From positions 1,054,001 to 1,118,000 of the forward strand of contig NZ_JAFBCE010000001.1 in assembly GCF_016907555.1 (NCBI RefSeq): DNA of 64,000 nucleotides, read 5' to 3'. The stretch is from Microbacterium laevaniformans. Its GTDB lineage: Bacteria; Actinomycetota; Actinomycetes; Actinomycetales; Microbacteriaceae. This document shows positions 9,905 through 18,882 of this stretch, in pieces. The position numbers and the translations under genes are program-made. The notes below the pieces were generated by a model, which did not search any database, was not told the origin of the DNA, and worked only from the letters and a program-made list of their open reading frames with translations. Each line of letters starts with the position of its first letter. Positions within the stretch are counted from its first letter, which is position 1.

Positions 9905-10813
9905 ATGCTTCCACTCTCGATTCCGAGCCCCGATATCAGTGGGTTCTCTCTCGGTCCGTTCACCATCCGCTATTACGCACTGTTCATCATCACCGGGATC
10001 GTCGTCGCGACGTGGCTCACCTCGCGGCGGCTGAAGCGCCGCGGAGCGCGTGGCGATGAGGCCATCGACATCGCACTGTGGGCGGTCCCGTTCGGGATTA
10101 TCGGGGGACGGCTGTACCACGTCGTGACCCACCCGACCGACTACTTCTACCCGGGAGCCGATCTGCTCACGGTGCTGTATGTCTGGGAGGGTGGTCTGGC
10201 GATCTTCGGTGCCGTGCTGTTCGGTGGTGTCGGCGTATACATCGGATGCCGTCGCACCGGCATCCGATTCCTCTCGTTCGCCGACGCACTGGCCCCGGGC
10301 CTGCTCATCGCCCAGGCGATCGGGCGGTTGGGCAACTACTTCAACCAGGAGCTGTTCGGTGCACCGACGACCCTGCCATGGGGCTTGCAGATCGACCCTG
10401 CCAGTCACGCGTTCCCGCCCGGGCTTCCCGCCGACACGCTGTTCCACCCGCTGTTCCTCTACGAGATGCTGTGGAACCTGACCGGTGCCGCCGTGATCCT
10501 GCTGCTCGAACGCAGAGTGGCGCTGCGATGGGGAAAGGCGTTCGGCCTCTACCTGAGAATCTACGGCACAGGCCGCGCGTTCCTCGAGTCGCTGCGCATC
10601 GACCCCACCGGCTTCGTACTCTGGGGCATGAAGATCAACATGCTCACCGCGCTTCTGGTTGCGCTGGCCGGGCTCACGCTGATCATCGTGCAGACGCGGC
10701 GACACCCGGAGCCCGAAGAGTCCCCATTCCGTCCCGGCAGGGGCCCGGCGCCGGTCGCGGCCGACGAAAGCTCCACCGCAGAGGAGCCGGTCGACCCAAG
10801 TCCACAGCCCTGA
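9905..10813 (+). CDS. lgt: Prolipoprotein diacylglyceryl transferase (accessory copy)
   Basis: 302 residues; AAGGA lies before the ATG. Transfers diacylglycerol from phosphatidylglycerol to the lipobox cysteine of exported prolipoproteins. Visible family features: start IPSPDISGFSLGPFTIRYYALFIITGI, the conserved IGGRLYHV, WEGGLAIFGA and the signature AIGRLGNYFNQELFG near residue 137, with about seven membrane segments and a Pro/Glu-rich tail. It follows a DUF305 lipoprotein and a Tat-lipobox oxidase, likely substrates. A housekeeping lgt is expected elsewhere (possibly at the right edge), so this is a mobile duplicate serving island lipoproteins. Confidence 0.92.
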   Translation: MLPLSIPSPDISGFSLGPFTIRYYALFIITGIVVATWLTSRRLKRRGARGDEAIDIALWAVPFGIIGGRLYHVVTHPTDYFYPGADLLTVLYVWEGGLAIFGAVLFGGVGVYIGCRRTGIRFLSFADALAPGLLIAQAIGRLGNYFNQELFGAPTTLPWGLQIDPASHAFPPGLPADTLFHPLFLYEMLWNLTGAAVILLLERRVALRWGKAFGLYLRIYGTGRAFLESLRIDPTGFVLWGMKINMLTALLVALAGLTLIIVQTRRHPEPEESPFRPGRGPAPVAADESSTAEEPVDPSPQP

Positions 10814-11013
10814 GGTGGCGCAAGCGGAGCGGGCGCCCAATCAGGGGAATCGCGTACGCGCGGCGTCGAGCATCTGCTGGGCGCACCAGCGTGGGAGCCG
10901 ATGTCCCGGCCGTGCTGCTCGTCGAGGATCAGGCTCATGCCGCCGCCCGCCATCATCGGCGCACCGACGAACGCCACGCCCAGGCACCTGCGCACGGGCA
11001 GGATCCGCAGCGC

Positions 11014-12150
11014 TCAGACGCGTTTCGTGTCGGACGCGGGTGTGCCGGGAAGCTCGATGATGAAACGTGTTCCGGTGCCCGGGCCGTCGCTGAACGCGGT
11101 GATCGTGCCACCGTGCGCGTGGACGAGCGCGCGTGTGATCGTCAAACCGATGCCTGATCCGCCTTGGGCGCGGGAGCGGGCGGTGTCGACGCGGTAGAAG
11201 CGCTCGAAGATGTAGGGAAGGTCCGCTGCCGCGATGCCCTCGCCGGTATCGGCGACCGTGATCCGCGCGGTCGTCCCCGAGACGGCAGCGCGGAGAGTGA
11301 CCTGCCCGCCGGCGGGGGTGTGGCGCAGCGCGTTTTCGAGCAGGTTCGTCAGCACCTGACCGAAACGGTCCGGGTCGATGGGGATGGCGGGCAGGGCTTC
11401 ATCTGCGTCCACAGTGAGGTTCACGCCCGCGGCCGCGTATCGCTCGCGGGCGGCGCCTGCCGCGTTCGCGAGCAGAGCGGCCGGAGACACGCGTCGCAAC
11501 GTCAGCTGAAGCGTCCCGGCTTCCGCGCGCGACACCGCGGCGAGGTCCTCGGCGAGCCGGGTGAGTCGTGATGACTGGTCCCGCAGAATCTCGGTCGTGG
11601 AGGAGTCGAGGGGCCGGATGCCGTCTTCCACAGCCTCGAGCACGACCGAGATCGTGGCGACGGGGGTACGCAGCTCGTGCGCGACGTCCGCCATGAGTCG
11701 GCGACGGAGGGACTCCTGGTGGTCGAGTTGGGCGGCCATCTCGTTGAACGACTCCGCGAACTGATCGAACTCCGATCCGATGCCGGACGCCTCCACGCGT
11801 TGTTCAAAATGCCCAGACGCCACTCGAGCGGCAGCGGCCGACATGGTGCTCAGCGACGCTACGATCCGTCGCGCCGCCACCAGGCCCACGGCGAGGGACG
11901 CGACCGCAGACGCGCCCAACGCGACAGCGAGAGTCACCGTACTCCCCGAGGTGAACGCCTGCCTCGCGTGTTCGAATGTGGTGCCGGGCGAGGACTCGGC
12001 TTCGAGGAGGTGCGAGTTGAAGACGGCGGGACCCACCACCTGTGCGACCACCCAGCCGGTCACCGCGCCGACCAGGGCGATCAGGATCAGCGTGAGCACG
12101 AGACGGCGCGCGATCCCCCTCGGTCTCCCGAGTGCGGCGAGAAAGCTCAC
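11014..12150 (-). CDS. Two-component sensor histidine kinase
   Basis: 378 residues. Two membrane helices (about 13-38 and 71-94) flank a short extracytoplasmic loop of only about 30 residues; a HAMP linker follows. The H box is LMADVAHELRTPVATISVV (His near 158), then the N box NLLENALRHTP, the G1 box DTGEGI and GGSGIGLTI. Its start overlaps the stop of the upstream regulator by 4 bp, so the pair is co-translated. The signal is unknown; position inside the copper island suggests a metal or envelope stress cue, which is inference. Confidence 0.93.
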   Translation of the reverse strand: MSFLAALGRPRGIARRLVLTLILIALVGAVTGWVVAQVVGPAVFNSHLLEAESSPGTTFEHARQAFTSGSTVTLAVALGASAVASLAVGLVAARRIVASLSTMSAAAARVASGHFEQRVEASGIGSEFDQFAESFNEMAAQLDHQESLRRRLMADVAHELRTPVATISVVLEAVEDGIRPLDSSTTEILRDQSSRLTRLAEDLAAVSRAEAGTLQLTLRRVSPAALLANAAGAARERYAAAGVNLTVDADEALPAIPIDPDRFGQVLTNLLENALRHTPAGGQVTLRAAVSGTTARITVADTGEGIAAADLPYIFERFYRVDTARSRAQGGSGIGLTITRALVHAHGGTITAFSDGPGTGTRFIIELPGTPASDTKRV

Positions 12151-12854
12151 TGCCCGGTGCCCATCCGATATCCGACGCCGCGGACCGTGCGAATGTACTT
12201 CTGCTCCTGGGCCGTGTCGCCGAGCTTCTGCCGCAGGTGAAGGACATGCACGTCGACGAGGTGCTCGTCGGTGACCCAGTCGTCACCCCACACCTCGCCG
12301 ATGATCGCCCTGCGCGTGAACACCTGGCCAGGGGCCGCGGCGAGGGCGGCGAGCACGTCGAATTCGGTGCGTGTCAACTCGACCAGTTCGCCGTCTCGTC
12401 GCACTTCACGGGCCGCGTCGTCAATGCTCAGCGCACCGAATGAGACCGCGCGCATGGTCGAATCGGTGGTGACGCTCGTCCTCGGCCGGCGCAGCATCAC
12501 GCCGACCCGAGCGACGAGCTCGCGAGGGCTGAACGGCTTCGTGATGTAGTCATCCGCCCCGACCGACAGGCCGATCAGCTTGTCCACCTCCTCGACGCGA
12601 GCGGTGAGCATGATGATGTAGCAGTCCGAGAAGGTGCGAATCTGCCGGCATGCCTCCAGGCCGTCGATCCCCGGCAGGCCGAGGTCCAGGATCACGATCT
12701 CCGGTTCGCGCTGCCTGGCCAACATGACGGCGCTCGTGCCGTCATGTGCGATGTCGACCTCAAAGCCGTCCTGCTCCAGGTATCCGGCGACCACCTGCGC
12801 AAGAGGCTTCTCATCGTCGACGACGAGGGCCCGGCGCGCAGCGGAGGCGTTCAT
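12147..12854 (-). CDS. OmpR/PhoB-family response regulator
   Basis: 235 residues from the ATG at 12854, chosen because the receiver domain begins immediately (RRALVVDDEKPLAQVV); a longer upstream extension has no family features. The receiver has the phospho-acceptor in VILDLGLPG, the switch Thr in MLTARVEE and Lys in YITKPFSP. The C-terminal winged-helix domain has LTRTEFDVLAALA and the end IRTVRGVGYRM. It probably controls its own operon and perhaps the divergent redox genes at 13052; the shared intergenic region (12855-13051) is the natural target. Confidence 0.94.
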   Translation of the reverse strand: MNASAARRALVVDDEKPLAQVVAGYLEQDGFEVDIAHDGTSAVMLARQREPEIVILDLGLPGIDGLEACRQIRTFSDCYIIMLTARVEEVDKLIGLSVGADDYITKPFSPRELVARVGVMLRRPRTSVTTDSTMRAVSFGALSIDDAAREVRRDGELVELTRTEFDVLAALAAAPGQVFTRRAIIGEVWGDDWVTDEHLVDVHVLHLRQKLGDTAQEQKYIRTVRGVGYRMGTGQ

Positions 12855-13051
12855 CCCCCCAGTCTGGCCCCCGGTCGCGGTGTTGTCTCCGAACAGGCCG
12901 GTGCTTCTCCGAGAATCAGCCCCGACCACGCCCTCGTCTTGATCGAAACTTCACACAACCACAATCGGCCCCGCAGGCCGGGGTTGAAACCATCGAGAGG
13001 ACGACGCCGATTGATCCGAAATTCGGCGCGATGAACCCCACAGGAGGCACC

Positions 13052-13375
13052 GTGCGCACGCCGGCCACTTCTCCTTCCGCCCGGATCACGGTGTTGTCCG
13101 CTCCGGCGTGCCACTTCTGCGAAGACGCAGACGCTGCGATCGAGGCCATCGGCCAGGACTTCGCCATTGAGGTGGAGCACCTCGCGATCGAGAGCCCCGA
13201 GGGCGCACGCCTGGTCGCCGAGCACCGTCCCGCGATGACCCCGCTCGTACTCGTCGACGGGGAGTTCTTCAGCGCCGGTCGCCTGCCGCGGCGGAAGATG
13301 ATCCGGATGCTGTCCCGCCGCGCGTCGGACGCCGAAACGCTGGCGCTGATGAACGGGGTGCATCGTGGGCAGTGA
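13052..13375 (+). CDS. Glutaredoxin-like thiol-disulfide protein
   Basis: 107 residues from a GTG with AGGAGG just upstream (13042-13047); an ATG at 13031 lacks a ribosome site. Thioredoxin-fold pattern: beta strand ITVLSAPACHFCEDAD with redox motif CHFC, then cis-proline MTPLVLVDGEFFSAG. It is cytoplasmic, with no signal sequence. Its 3' end overlaps the CcdA-like gene start, so the two are coupled. Likely provides or receives electrons for the CcdA/TlpA path; a role in copper stress is inferred from location. Confidence 0.8.
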   Translation: MRTPATSPSARITVLSAPACHFCEDADAAIEAIGQDFAIEVEHLAIESPEGARLVAEHRPAMTPLVLVDGEFFSAGRLPRRKMIRMLSRRASDAETLALMNGVHRGQ

Positions 13376-14396
13376 GCTTCTGACGACGGGCAGCGTGATT
13401 GCGGCGTTCCTCGCCGGCGGCGTGGCGCTGTTCGCGCCGTGCTGCATCGTGTTCCTCGCACCGAGCTATCTCGCGGCGGCCGTGAAGAATCGCAAGTGGC
13501 GGCTGCTGCCGTTGACGTTCGTGTTCGCCGCCGGACTCAGCGTCATCCTGGTGCCCCTGACCCTGGGCGCGAGCCTGCTCGCAGGCGCGATCGCCCAGTA
13601 CCACCAGGTGCTGTATTACGCCGGCGGGGCGCTGATGTTCGTGCTGGCCGCGTTCACCCTGACCGGGATGATGTGGTCGCTGCCGAGCTTCGTTCGCGCC
13701 CCCGACACAAGCCGATCCGACACCGGCAGCTTCTTCGCACTCGGAGTGTTCTCCGGGATCGCGTCCGCGTGCTGCGCCCCCGTCCTGATCGGGGTGATGG
13801 CGCTGTCTGCGATCTCCGCCACGCCCGCCGGCGGGCTCGTCCTCGGAATCGCCTATGTGTTCGGGATGGTGTTCCCACTGTTCCTCATGGCACTGCTGTG
13901 GGACGCACTCAAGCTCAACGAACGCACCTTCTGGCGCGCCAAGCCGATCCGGATCCGTCTGGGTGCCCGCACCCTGGTGACCAACACGCTGAACATCGTC
14001 GTCGCCGCCGGCTTCGCCGTGATGGGCATCGGCATCATCACACTCGCGAACCAGACCGACATGTCCGGCGGCACCGCCGCGCAGACCGCGATCGCAGACG
14101 CGCTCACCGACTTCTTCCTCGTCATCCAGCAGTGGGTTGCGCCGATCCCGGAGCCCGTCCAGGCGCTCATCCTGTTCGCCATCGCGGGCGTGTTCATCTG
14201 GGTCACCCTGATCGGACGACGCCGGCACCGCACGCACAGCGCCGGCGCCGATCATTCCGCACCGCAGATGGACGGTGCCGGCTCAGCCGGTGAGGTGCTC
14301 ACCGTCGAGGGAGCAGCAACCGTCGGCGCGTCGATGACCACAACGAAACCCGGCACTGCGACCGACCACGACGCCCCGTCCGCGTCCTGCCACTGA
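13365..14396 (+). CDS. CcdA/DsbD-type membrane electron carrier
   Basis: 343 residues, GTG start inside the preceding gene. About six membrane helices contain the paired conserved cysteine regions typical of the family, each here with two adjacent cysteines: LFAPCCIVFLAPSY near residue 27 and SGIASACCAPVLIG near 143. Family role: carries reducing power from cytoplasmic thioredoxin across the membrane to extracytoplasmic thiol proteins. A further helix (about 263-284) leads into a long Ala/Thr/His-rich tail that is not typical. Next gene is a TlpA-like thioredoxin, its natural partner. Confidence 0.85.
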   Translation: MGSELLTTGSVIAAFLAGGVALFAPCCIVFLAPSYLAAAVKNRKWRLLPLTFVFAAGLSVILVPLTLGASLLAGAIAQYHQVLYYAGGALMFVLAAFTLTGMMWSLPSFVRAPDTSRSDTGSFFALGVFSGIASACCAPVLIGVMALSAISATPAGGLVLGIAYVFGMVFPLFLMALLWDALKLNERTFWRAKPIRIRLGARTLVTNTLNIVVAAGFAVMGIGIITLANQTDMSGGTAAQTAIADALTDFFLVIQQWVAPIPEPVQALILFAIAGVFIWVTLIGRRRHRTHSAGADHSAPQMDGAGSAGEVLTVEGAATVGASMTTTKPGTATDHDAPSASCH

Positions 14397-14414
14397 CCAG
14401 GAAGGCCCCTACTC

Positions 14415-15044
14415 ATGACTTCTGGATCCGCCACCAAGCGCGCTCGGGCCGAGATCACCGCGCACGCCGCCGCCGATCAGGCCGCGAACAAGTCCGCGAC
14501 CCGCCGACGCAGAATCGTCCGCTGGTCGATCGGCGGCGTCGCCACGATCGCCGCCGTCGCCGTAGGTACTGCCGCGCTGCTGTCCGCAGCACCGGAAGAG
14601 TCCGCCGCGACCCGCACGGCACCCGGCTTCACCCTCCCCGCCTCCGACGGCTCCACCGTCTCGCTGTCCGACTACCAAGGCGAACCGGTGCTGCTGTACT
14701 TCAACGAAGGCGCCGGCTGCGACGCGTGCATTCTGCAGATGGCCGCCATCGAAGACGACCCCGGGTATGCCGACGCGGGCATCAAAGTCCTCCCGATCGT
14801 GATGAACACCGCCGACCAGATCAACTCCGACCGCGAACGCCTCGAAGTCGATGCCCCGTTCCTCCTGGACGACGGCACGGTCTCCGACGCGTACGGCACC
14901 CTCGGCACCGGCATGCACGAAGGCCTTCCCGGCCACGGATTCGTGCTCATCGACGCTGACGGCAACCAGGTCTGGCAGGGCGACTACCCCTCCATGTGGA
15001 TCGAGCCCGCCGAACTGCTCAAGATCGTCACTCAGGAGCTGTGA
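14415..15044 (+). CDS. TlpA/ResA-like extracytoplasmic thioredoxin
   Basis: 209 residues. Short charged N-terminus, one membrane anchor (about 36-57), then a thioredoxin/AhpC-type domain: APGFTLPASDGSTVSLSDYQGEPVLLYFNEGAGCDACILQM, with redox motif CDAC near residue 100, and GLPGHGFVLIDADGNQVW with the cis-proline region. It would sit outside the membrane and exchange electrons with the CcdA-like protein upstream. Possible targets are copper-oxidised thiols or the metalloproteins of this island (inference). Confidence 0.85.
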   Translation: MTSGSATKRARAEITAHAAADQAANKSATRRRRIVRWSIGGVATIAAVAVGTAALLSAAPEESAATRTAPGFTLPASDGSTVSLSDYQGEPVLLYFNEGAGCDACILQMAAIEDDPGYADAGIKVLPIVMNTADQINSDRERLEVDAPFLLDDGTVSDAYGTLGTGMHEGLPGHGFVLIDADGNQVWQGDYPSMWIEPAELLKIVTQEL

Positions 15045-15248
15045 CCAGGGTTCGACCGGTGCCGGACCGCCGTGGGGTGCCGATCCAACCAGGACCGGGC
15101 ACCACGGAGGTCGGAGAGCCGCTCACCCGTCGTCACGCGCGAGCCGCAGCGATGACAACCGCACCAGACCGCCGGACCCGGGCCACGACAACGGCACGCA
15201 GCCTTTTCACCGTCACGATCCACGGAGCGGCGAGATCAGCGTCAAGGT

Positions 15249-15671
15249 ATGGACGCCACACGAATGGCAGAGGTGGACGAGATCACCGAGAATTCTCCGC
15301 CGTCCGATCAGGCCGAGAAGATCCGACCGTGGCGCGGAATCTGGGCGGCCACACGCGCCGCGCTGGGGGCCTTGATGGGACTCGCCCCCCACGTCATGCA
15401 CCACATCGGTCTCCTCGCCGGTGCCGCCGTGCTCTCCGGCGTCTTCGGCAACTCCGTCCTCTACATCGTCGGCCTCGCGCTCAGCATCCCCCTGCTCAAC
15501 CGGCTGCGGAAACGGTTCAACACCTGGCGGGCACCACTCCTCGGGGTCCTCGTATTCACCGCCCTGTTCGCGCTATCCACCTTCGTCGTCGGACCCCTCA
15601 TCAACCCTGCGGGTTCAGTACCCACACCCGAAGCGCCGACCGTCATCGACCATGAGGGGCACCACGAGTGA
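15249..15671 (+). CDS. Small His-containing membrane protein of unknown function
   Basis: 140 residues (or 135 from the ATG at 15264; neither start has a strong ribosome site). Charged N-terminus, then hydrophobic segments at about 52-75 and 95-115; the first begins with GLAPHVMHHIG and the C-terminus ends DHEGHHE. The histidines at a membrane boundary and at the tail could bind metal, but I do not recognise the family. It is last in the redox gene run and upstream of the csoR promoter. Confidence 0.6.
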   Translation: MDATRMAEVDEITENSPPSDQAEKIRPWRGIWAATRAALGALMGLAPHVMHHIGLLAGAAVLSGVFGNSVLYIVGLALSIPLLNRLRKRFNTWRAPLLGVLVFTALFALSTFVVGPLINPAGSVPTPEAPTVIDHEGHHE

Positions 15672-15748
15672 GCTTGTCGCGCCCCGCCGAGCGTTGACGC
15701 GACCTCGTATCCGTTGAACTCGACCGCACGCGACGGGGCCGTGTAGGC

Positions 15749-15767
15749 TATACCCCTAGAGGGTATA
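15749..15767. promoter_or_regulatory. Putative CsoR operator 2 (csoR autoregulatory site)
   Basis: TATACCCCTAGAGGGTATA, a 19-bp near-palindrome ending 20 bp before the csoR start. It matches the other two sites in the window. CsoR normally represses its own operon until Cu(I) binds. Confidence 0.88.
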
Positions 15768-15787
15768 ACTGGATGGAGGCGGTCGGT

Positions 15788-16072
15788 ATGGCACACGGAT
15801 ATGTCGACCAAAAGCATGCACTGCTGACGCGGTTGCGTCGGGCCGAGGGACAGGTCCGCGGGATCGCGCGAATGGTGGACGAGGATGCCTACTGCATCGA
15901 CATCCTCACGCAGGTCTCCGCGGCGACCAAAGCGCTGGAGTCGGTTGCACTCACGCTGCTGGAAGAGCATCTTGCCCACTGCGTCGCGCAGGCGGCGGCG
16001 GAAGGTGGGCCGGTCGCGGAGGAGAAGCTCCGCGAGGCGAACGCGGCGATTGCGCGGCTTGTCCGGTCCTGA
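15788..16072 (+). CDS. csoR: Copper-sensing transcriptional repressor CsoR
   Basis: 94 residues from the ATG at 15788, preceded by GGAGG; an ATG at 15773 is less well placed. With this start the Cu(I) ligands fall at Cys36, His61 and Cys65 (DAYCID, EEHLAHC), the same numbering as the Mycobacterium tuberculosis protein. The start also begins with the family's usual HGYV...LLTRLRRAEGQVRGI. All-helical DUF156 fold. Represses when copper-free; Cu(I) binding releases the operator. The operator lies immediately upstream, and copZ-like and copA genes follow in the same unit. Confidence 0.95.
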   Translation: MAHGYVDQKHALLTRLRRAEGQVRGIARMVDEDAYCIDILTQVSAATKALESVALTLLEEHLAHCVAQAAAEGGPVAEEKLREANAAIARLVRS

Positions 16073-16127
16073 CCGGCACCTCACAACTTCCAACCAACGA
16101 ATCGGCTCGCGAAAGGAGCACACAAGA

Positions 16128-16475
16128 ATGGCTGGACCGACGTACCAGGACCTCGGGCTGCAGGAGACGCGCGGCGGCGGATGCGCCTGCTGCACTCCCA
16201 ACTCTCACGCGGCGGACGCGCCGACGGCGCCGGAACGTGAGGCCGTCACGCGTTCGGTTTCTGCAGAGTTCCTGGTGGTGGGGATGACGTGCGGTCACTG
16301 CGTCCGCAGCGTCACCGAAGAGGTCACAGCCATCGACGGAGTCTCCGAAGTGGCGGTCTCCCTCAATGCGAACGGCGTCTCGACGCTGACCGTGTCGAGC
16401 GCGATCCCGCTTGAGCGCGGTCTGGTGCGAGCCGCCGTCGAAGAGGCGGGATACCACCTCGCGCCGACCTCATGA
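16128..16475 (+). CDS. CopZ-like copper chaperone with extra N-terminal cysteine cluster
   Basis: 115 residues; AAAGGAG at 16112-16118 supports the ATG. The C-terminal half is an HMA domain: [19 protein letters not shown] with CxxC near residue 55. The N-terminal extension carries GGGCACC (Cys19, 21, 22) followed by His, a possible second Cu(I) site not found in standard CopZ. Its stop overlaps the copA start by 4 bp, so chaperone and pump are coupled. Likely hands Cu(I) to CopA or to CsoR. Confidence 0.88.
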   Translation: MAGPTYQDLGLQETRGGGCACCTPNSHAADAPTAPEREAVTRSVSAEFLVVGMTCGHCVRSVTEEVTAIDGVSEVAVSLNANGVSTLTVSSAIPLERGLVRAAVEEAGYHLAPTS

Positions 16476-18754
16476 GCACTGTCGATGTCGACCTCGACAT
16501 CACCGGAATGACCTGTGCGTCGTGTGCGGCGCGGATCGAGCGAAAGCTCAACAAGTTACCGGGCGTGGCAGCGACAGTGAACTTCGCCACAGAAAAGGCG
16601 CGCGTGCAGGCCGACCCTGAGGTCGGCGTCGCCGAGTTGATCGCGGCGATCGAGGAAGCCGGGTACGAGGCAAGCCTGCCCACCCCGGCCGTCGATGAAC
16701 CTCAGGACGCCCTCACGAATGAATCGCGGGACGAGCTGCGGACATTGCGGCGACGACTCCTCGTCTCCACGGTGCTTGCGGTGCCGGTCGCGGCGATGTC
16801 GATGATCCCCGCGCTGCAGTTCCCGTACTGGCAGTGGTTTGCGCTCGCGCTCGCCCTGCCGGTGGTGGTGTGGGGGGCGTGGCCCTTCCACCGTGCCGCG
16901 GCCATCAATGCCAGACACGGCAGCGCCACGATGGACACCCTCATCAGCGTGGGGGTTCTGGCTGCCTTCGGCTGGTCGTTGTACGCCCTGTTCTTCGGCG
17001 GCGCGGGGATGCCCGGGATGCAGATGGAGGTCACCTTCTTCGGCGCCCCATCGTCGGGCAGCCAGGAGATCTACCTGGAAGTCGCCGCGCTGGTGACCGT
17101 GTTCATCCTCACCGGGCGGTATCTCGAGGTTCGGGCGAAACGGAAGTCCGGCGAGGCGCTTCGCGCGCTGCTGGAACTCGGGGCCAAAGACGCGATCGTC
17201 CTGCGAGAGGGCGCGGAGTGCCGCATCCCCGTCGCCCAGCTCCTCCCGGGCGATGTGGTCGTCGTGCGACCGGGCGAGAAGATCCCCGCCGATGGCCTCG
17301 TCGTGGAGGGTGCTTCCGCGGTCGACGAGTCGATGTTGACCGGCGAGTCGGTGCCCGTGGAGGTCGCGGTCAGTTCTCGAGTGGTCGGCGCGACGATCAA
17401 CATCGGTGGGCGTCTACTCGTGGAGGTCACCCGAGTAGGGGCCGACACCGAGCTGGCTCAGATGGCGAAGCTCGTCGAGGAGGCCCAGACCGGAAAAGCA
17501 CACGTGCAACGACTGGCCGATCGGGTCTCAGCGGTGTTCGTGCCCATCGTGTTCCTTCTCGCCGTCGTTGCCTTCGCCGGCTGGATGATCACAGGCGCGG
17601 GCGTGGAGATCGCCTTCACTGCCGCAGTGACGACACTGATCATCGCCTGTCCCTGCGCACTCGGACTCGCCACGCCCACGGCGCTGCTGGTCGGCACCGG
17701 GCGCGGTGCGCAGCTGGGCATCCTGATCCGTGGCCCGCAGGTGCTCGAGCGGACACGCCGCATCGACACCATCGTGCTGGACAAGACCGGGACTGTCACC
17801 GAAGGACGGATGACCGTCACAGCCGTTCACCCCGTGGACGGCGTCGACCGCGACGAGCTGATCCTGTTCGTCGCCGCGGTCGAGAACGGCTCCGAGCATC
17901 CGATCGGTCGCGCCATCGTCGCTTCCGCAACGGGTGACGTGCTTTCGGTAGAGGCTTTCGCCGCGGAAGCAGGTCAGGGCGTGCAGGGAATCGTCTCCGA
18001 GCGTTCGGTCGTCGCGGGTCGCGCATCGTGGATCCGCGGTCGGTGGGCGCTTGCGCTGCCCGCGCAGCTCGCTGCCTTGGTGGCAGAGGACGAGGAGGCC
18101 GGGGCCACTGTCACAGTGGTCGCCTGGGATGGGCGGGTTCGAGGGGCGATCAGCGTCGCCGACACCATCAAACCCACGAGTGCCGAAGCGATTTCCCGGT
18201 TGCGACGGCTCGGCCTGACGCCCGTTCTGCTCACCGGCGACAACGCGGGCGCAGCCCGATCTGTCGCGGCCGGCGTGGGCATTCAGGATGTCCGTGCCGG
18301 TGTAACGCCGAAGGGGAAGCTCGACACGATCCGCGAGCTGCAGGCCGCCGGTCGGGTTGTGGCGATGGTTGGTGACGGCGTGAACGACGCTGCGGCGCTG
18401 GCCGCAGCCGATCTGGGCATCGCCATGGGAACCGGCACCGACGCGGCGATCACCGCGAGCGACCTCACCGTCGTGTCCGGCGATCTCCTGCTCGTGCCAG
18501 ACGCCATCAGGTTGGCCCGTCGCACACTGGGCACCATCAAGGGAAACCTCTTCTGGGCCTTTGCATACAACGTCGCGGCGATCCCCATCGCCATGCTGGC
18601 TCTGCTGAACCCGATCCTTGCGAGCGTCGCGATGGCGTTCAGCAGTGTGTTCGTGGTCACCAACAGCCTCCGGCTGCGCCGCTTCGATCGACTTCCCGGC
18701 CCGGCGGATCAGCCTCGGGCTGCGCCTGTCGGCGTCCCCGCCTTCGTGTCCTGA
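16472..18754 (+). CDS. copA: Cu(I)-exporting P1B-1 ATPase CopA
   Basis: 760 residues. N-terminal HMA domain with GMTCASC (Cys15, Cys18), then eight expected membrane helices. Full catalytic set: [10 protein letters not shown], intramembrane CPC at 393-395, DKTGT with Asp437, [16 protein letters not shown]. The final helices have the Cu(I)-class pattern NLFWAFAYN and [18 protein letters not shown]. Exports Cu(I) at the cost of ATP. Third gene of the csoR unit and coupled to the chaperone. Confidence 0.96.
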   Translation: MSTVDVDLDITGMTCASCAARIERKLNKLPGVAATVNFATEKARVQADPEVGVAELIAAIEEAGYEASLPTPAVDEPQDALTNESRDELRTLRRRLLVSTVLAVPVAAMSMIPALQFPYWQWFALALALPVVVWGAWPFHRAAAINARHGSATMDTLISVGVLAAFGWSLYALFFGGAGMPGMQMEVTFFGAPSSGSQEIYLEVAALVTVFILTGRYLEVRAKRKSGEALRALLELGAKDAIVLREGAECRIPVAQLLPGDVVVVRPGEKIPADGLVVEGASAVDESMLTGESVPVEVAVSSRVVGATINIGGRLLVEVTRVGADTELAQMAKLVEEAQTGKAHVQRLADRVSAVFVPIVFLLAVVAFAGWMITGAGVEIAFTAAVTTLIIACPCALGLATPTALLVGTGRGAQLGILIRGPQVLERTRRIDTIVLDKTGTVTEGRMTVTAVHPVDGVDRDELILFVAAVENGSEHPIGRAIVASATGDVLSVEAFAAEAGQGVQGIVSERSVVAGRASWIRGRWALALPAQLAALVAEDEEAGATVTVVAWDGRVRGAISVADTIKPTSAEAISRLRRLGLTPVLLTGDNAGAARSVAAGVGIQDVRAGVTPKGKLDTIRELQAAGRVVAMVGDGVNDAAALAAADLGIAMGTGTDAAITASDLTVVSGDLLLVPDAIRLARRTLGTIKGNLFWAFAYNVAAIPIAMLALLNPILASVAMAFSSVFVVTNSLRLRRFDRLPGPADQPRAAPVGVPAFVS

Positions 18755-18822
18755 GCGTTCCTGCGGCGCGGCGCCGACGGGTGCGATCACCAACGGGAAC
18801 GACCGACGGTTCCCATTGAGGA

Positions 18823-18839
18823 ATACCCCAGAGGGGTAT
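18823..18839. promoter_or_regulatory. Putative CsoR operator 3
   Basis: ATACCCCAGAGGGGTAT, a 17-bp palindrome (non-paired centre) 44 bp before the start of the cupredoxin-ATPase gene. Same core as operators 1 and 2. It gives this gene its own copper-responsive promoter even though it lies just downstream of copA. Confidence 0.85.
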
Positions 18840-18882
18840 ACGGTTCAACGTAGATAGGTTCATCTATGGCGAGGTGACTTCC

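Noticed and set aside
10814-11013. Possible gene remnant between lgt and the kinase (minus-strand GAPMMAGGGMSLIL)
   Set aside because: Too short and without a recognisable family; could be chance.
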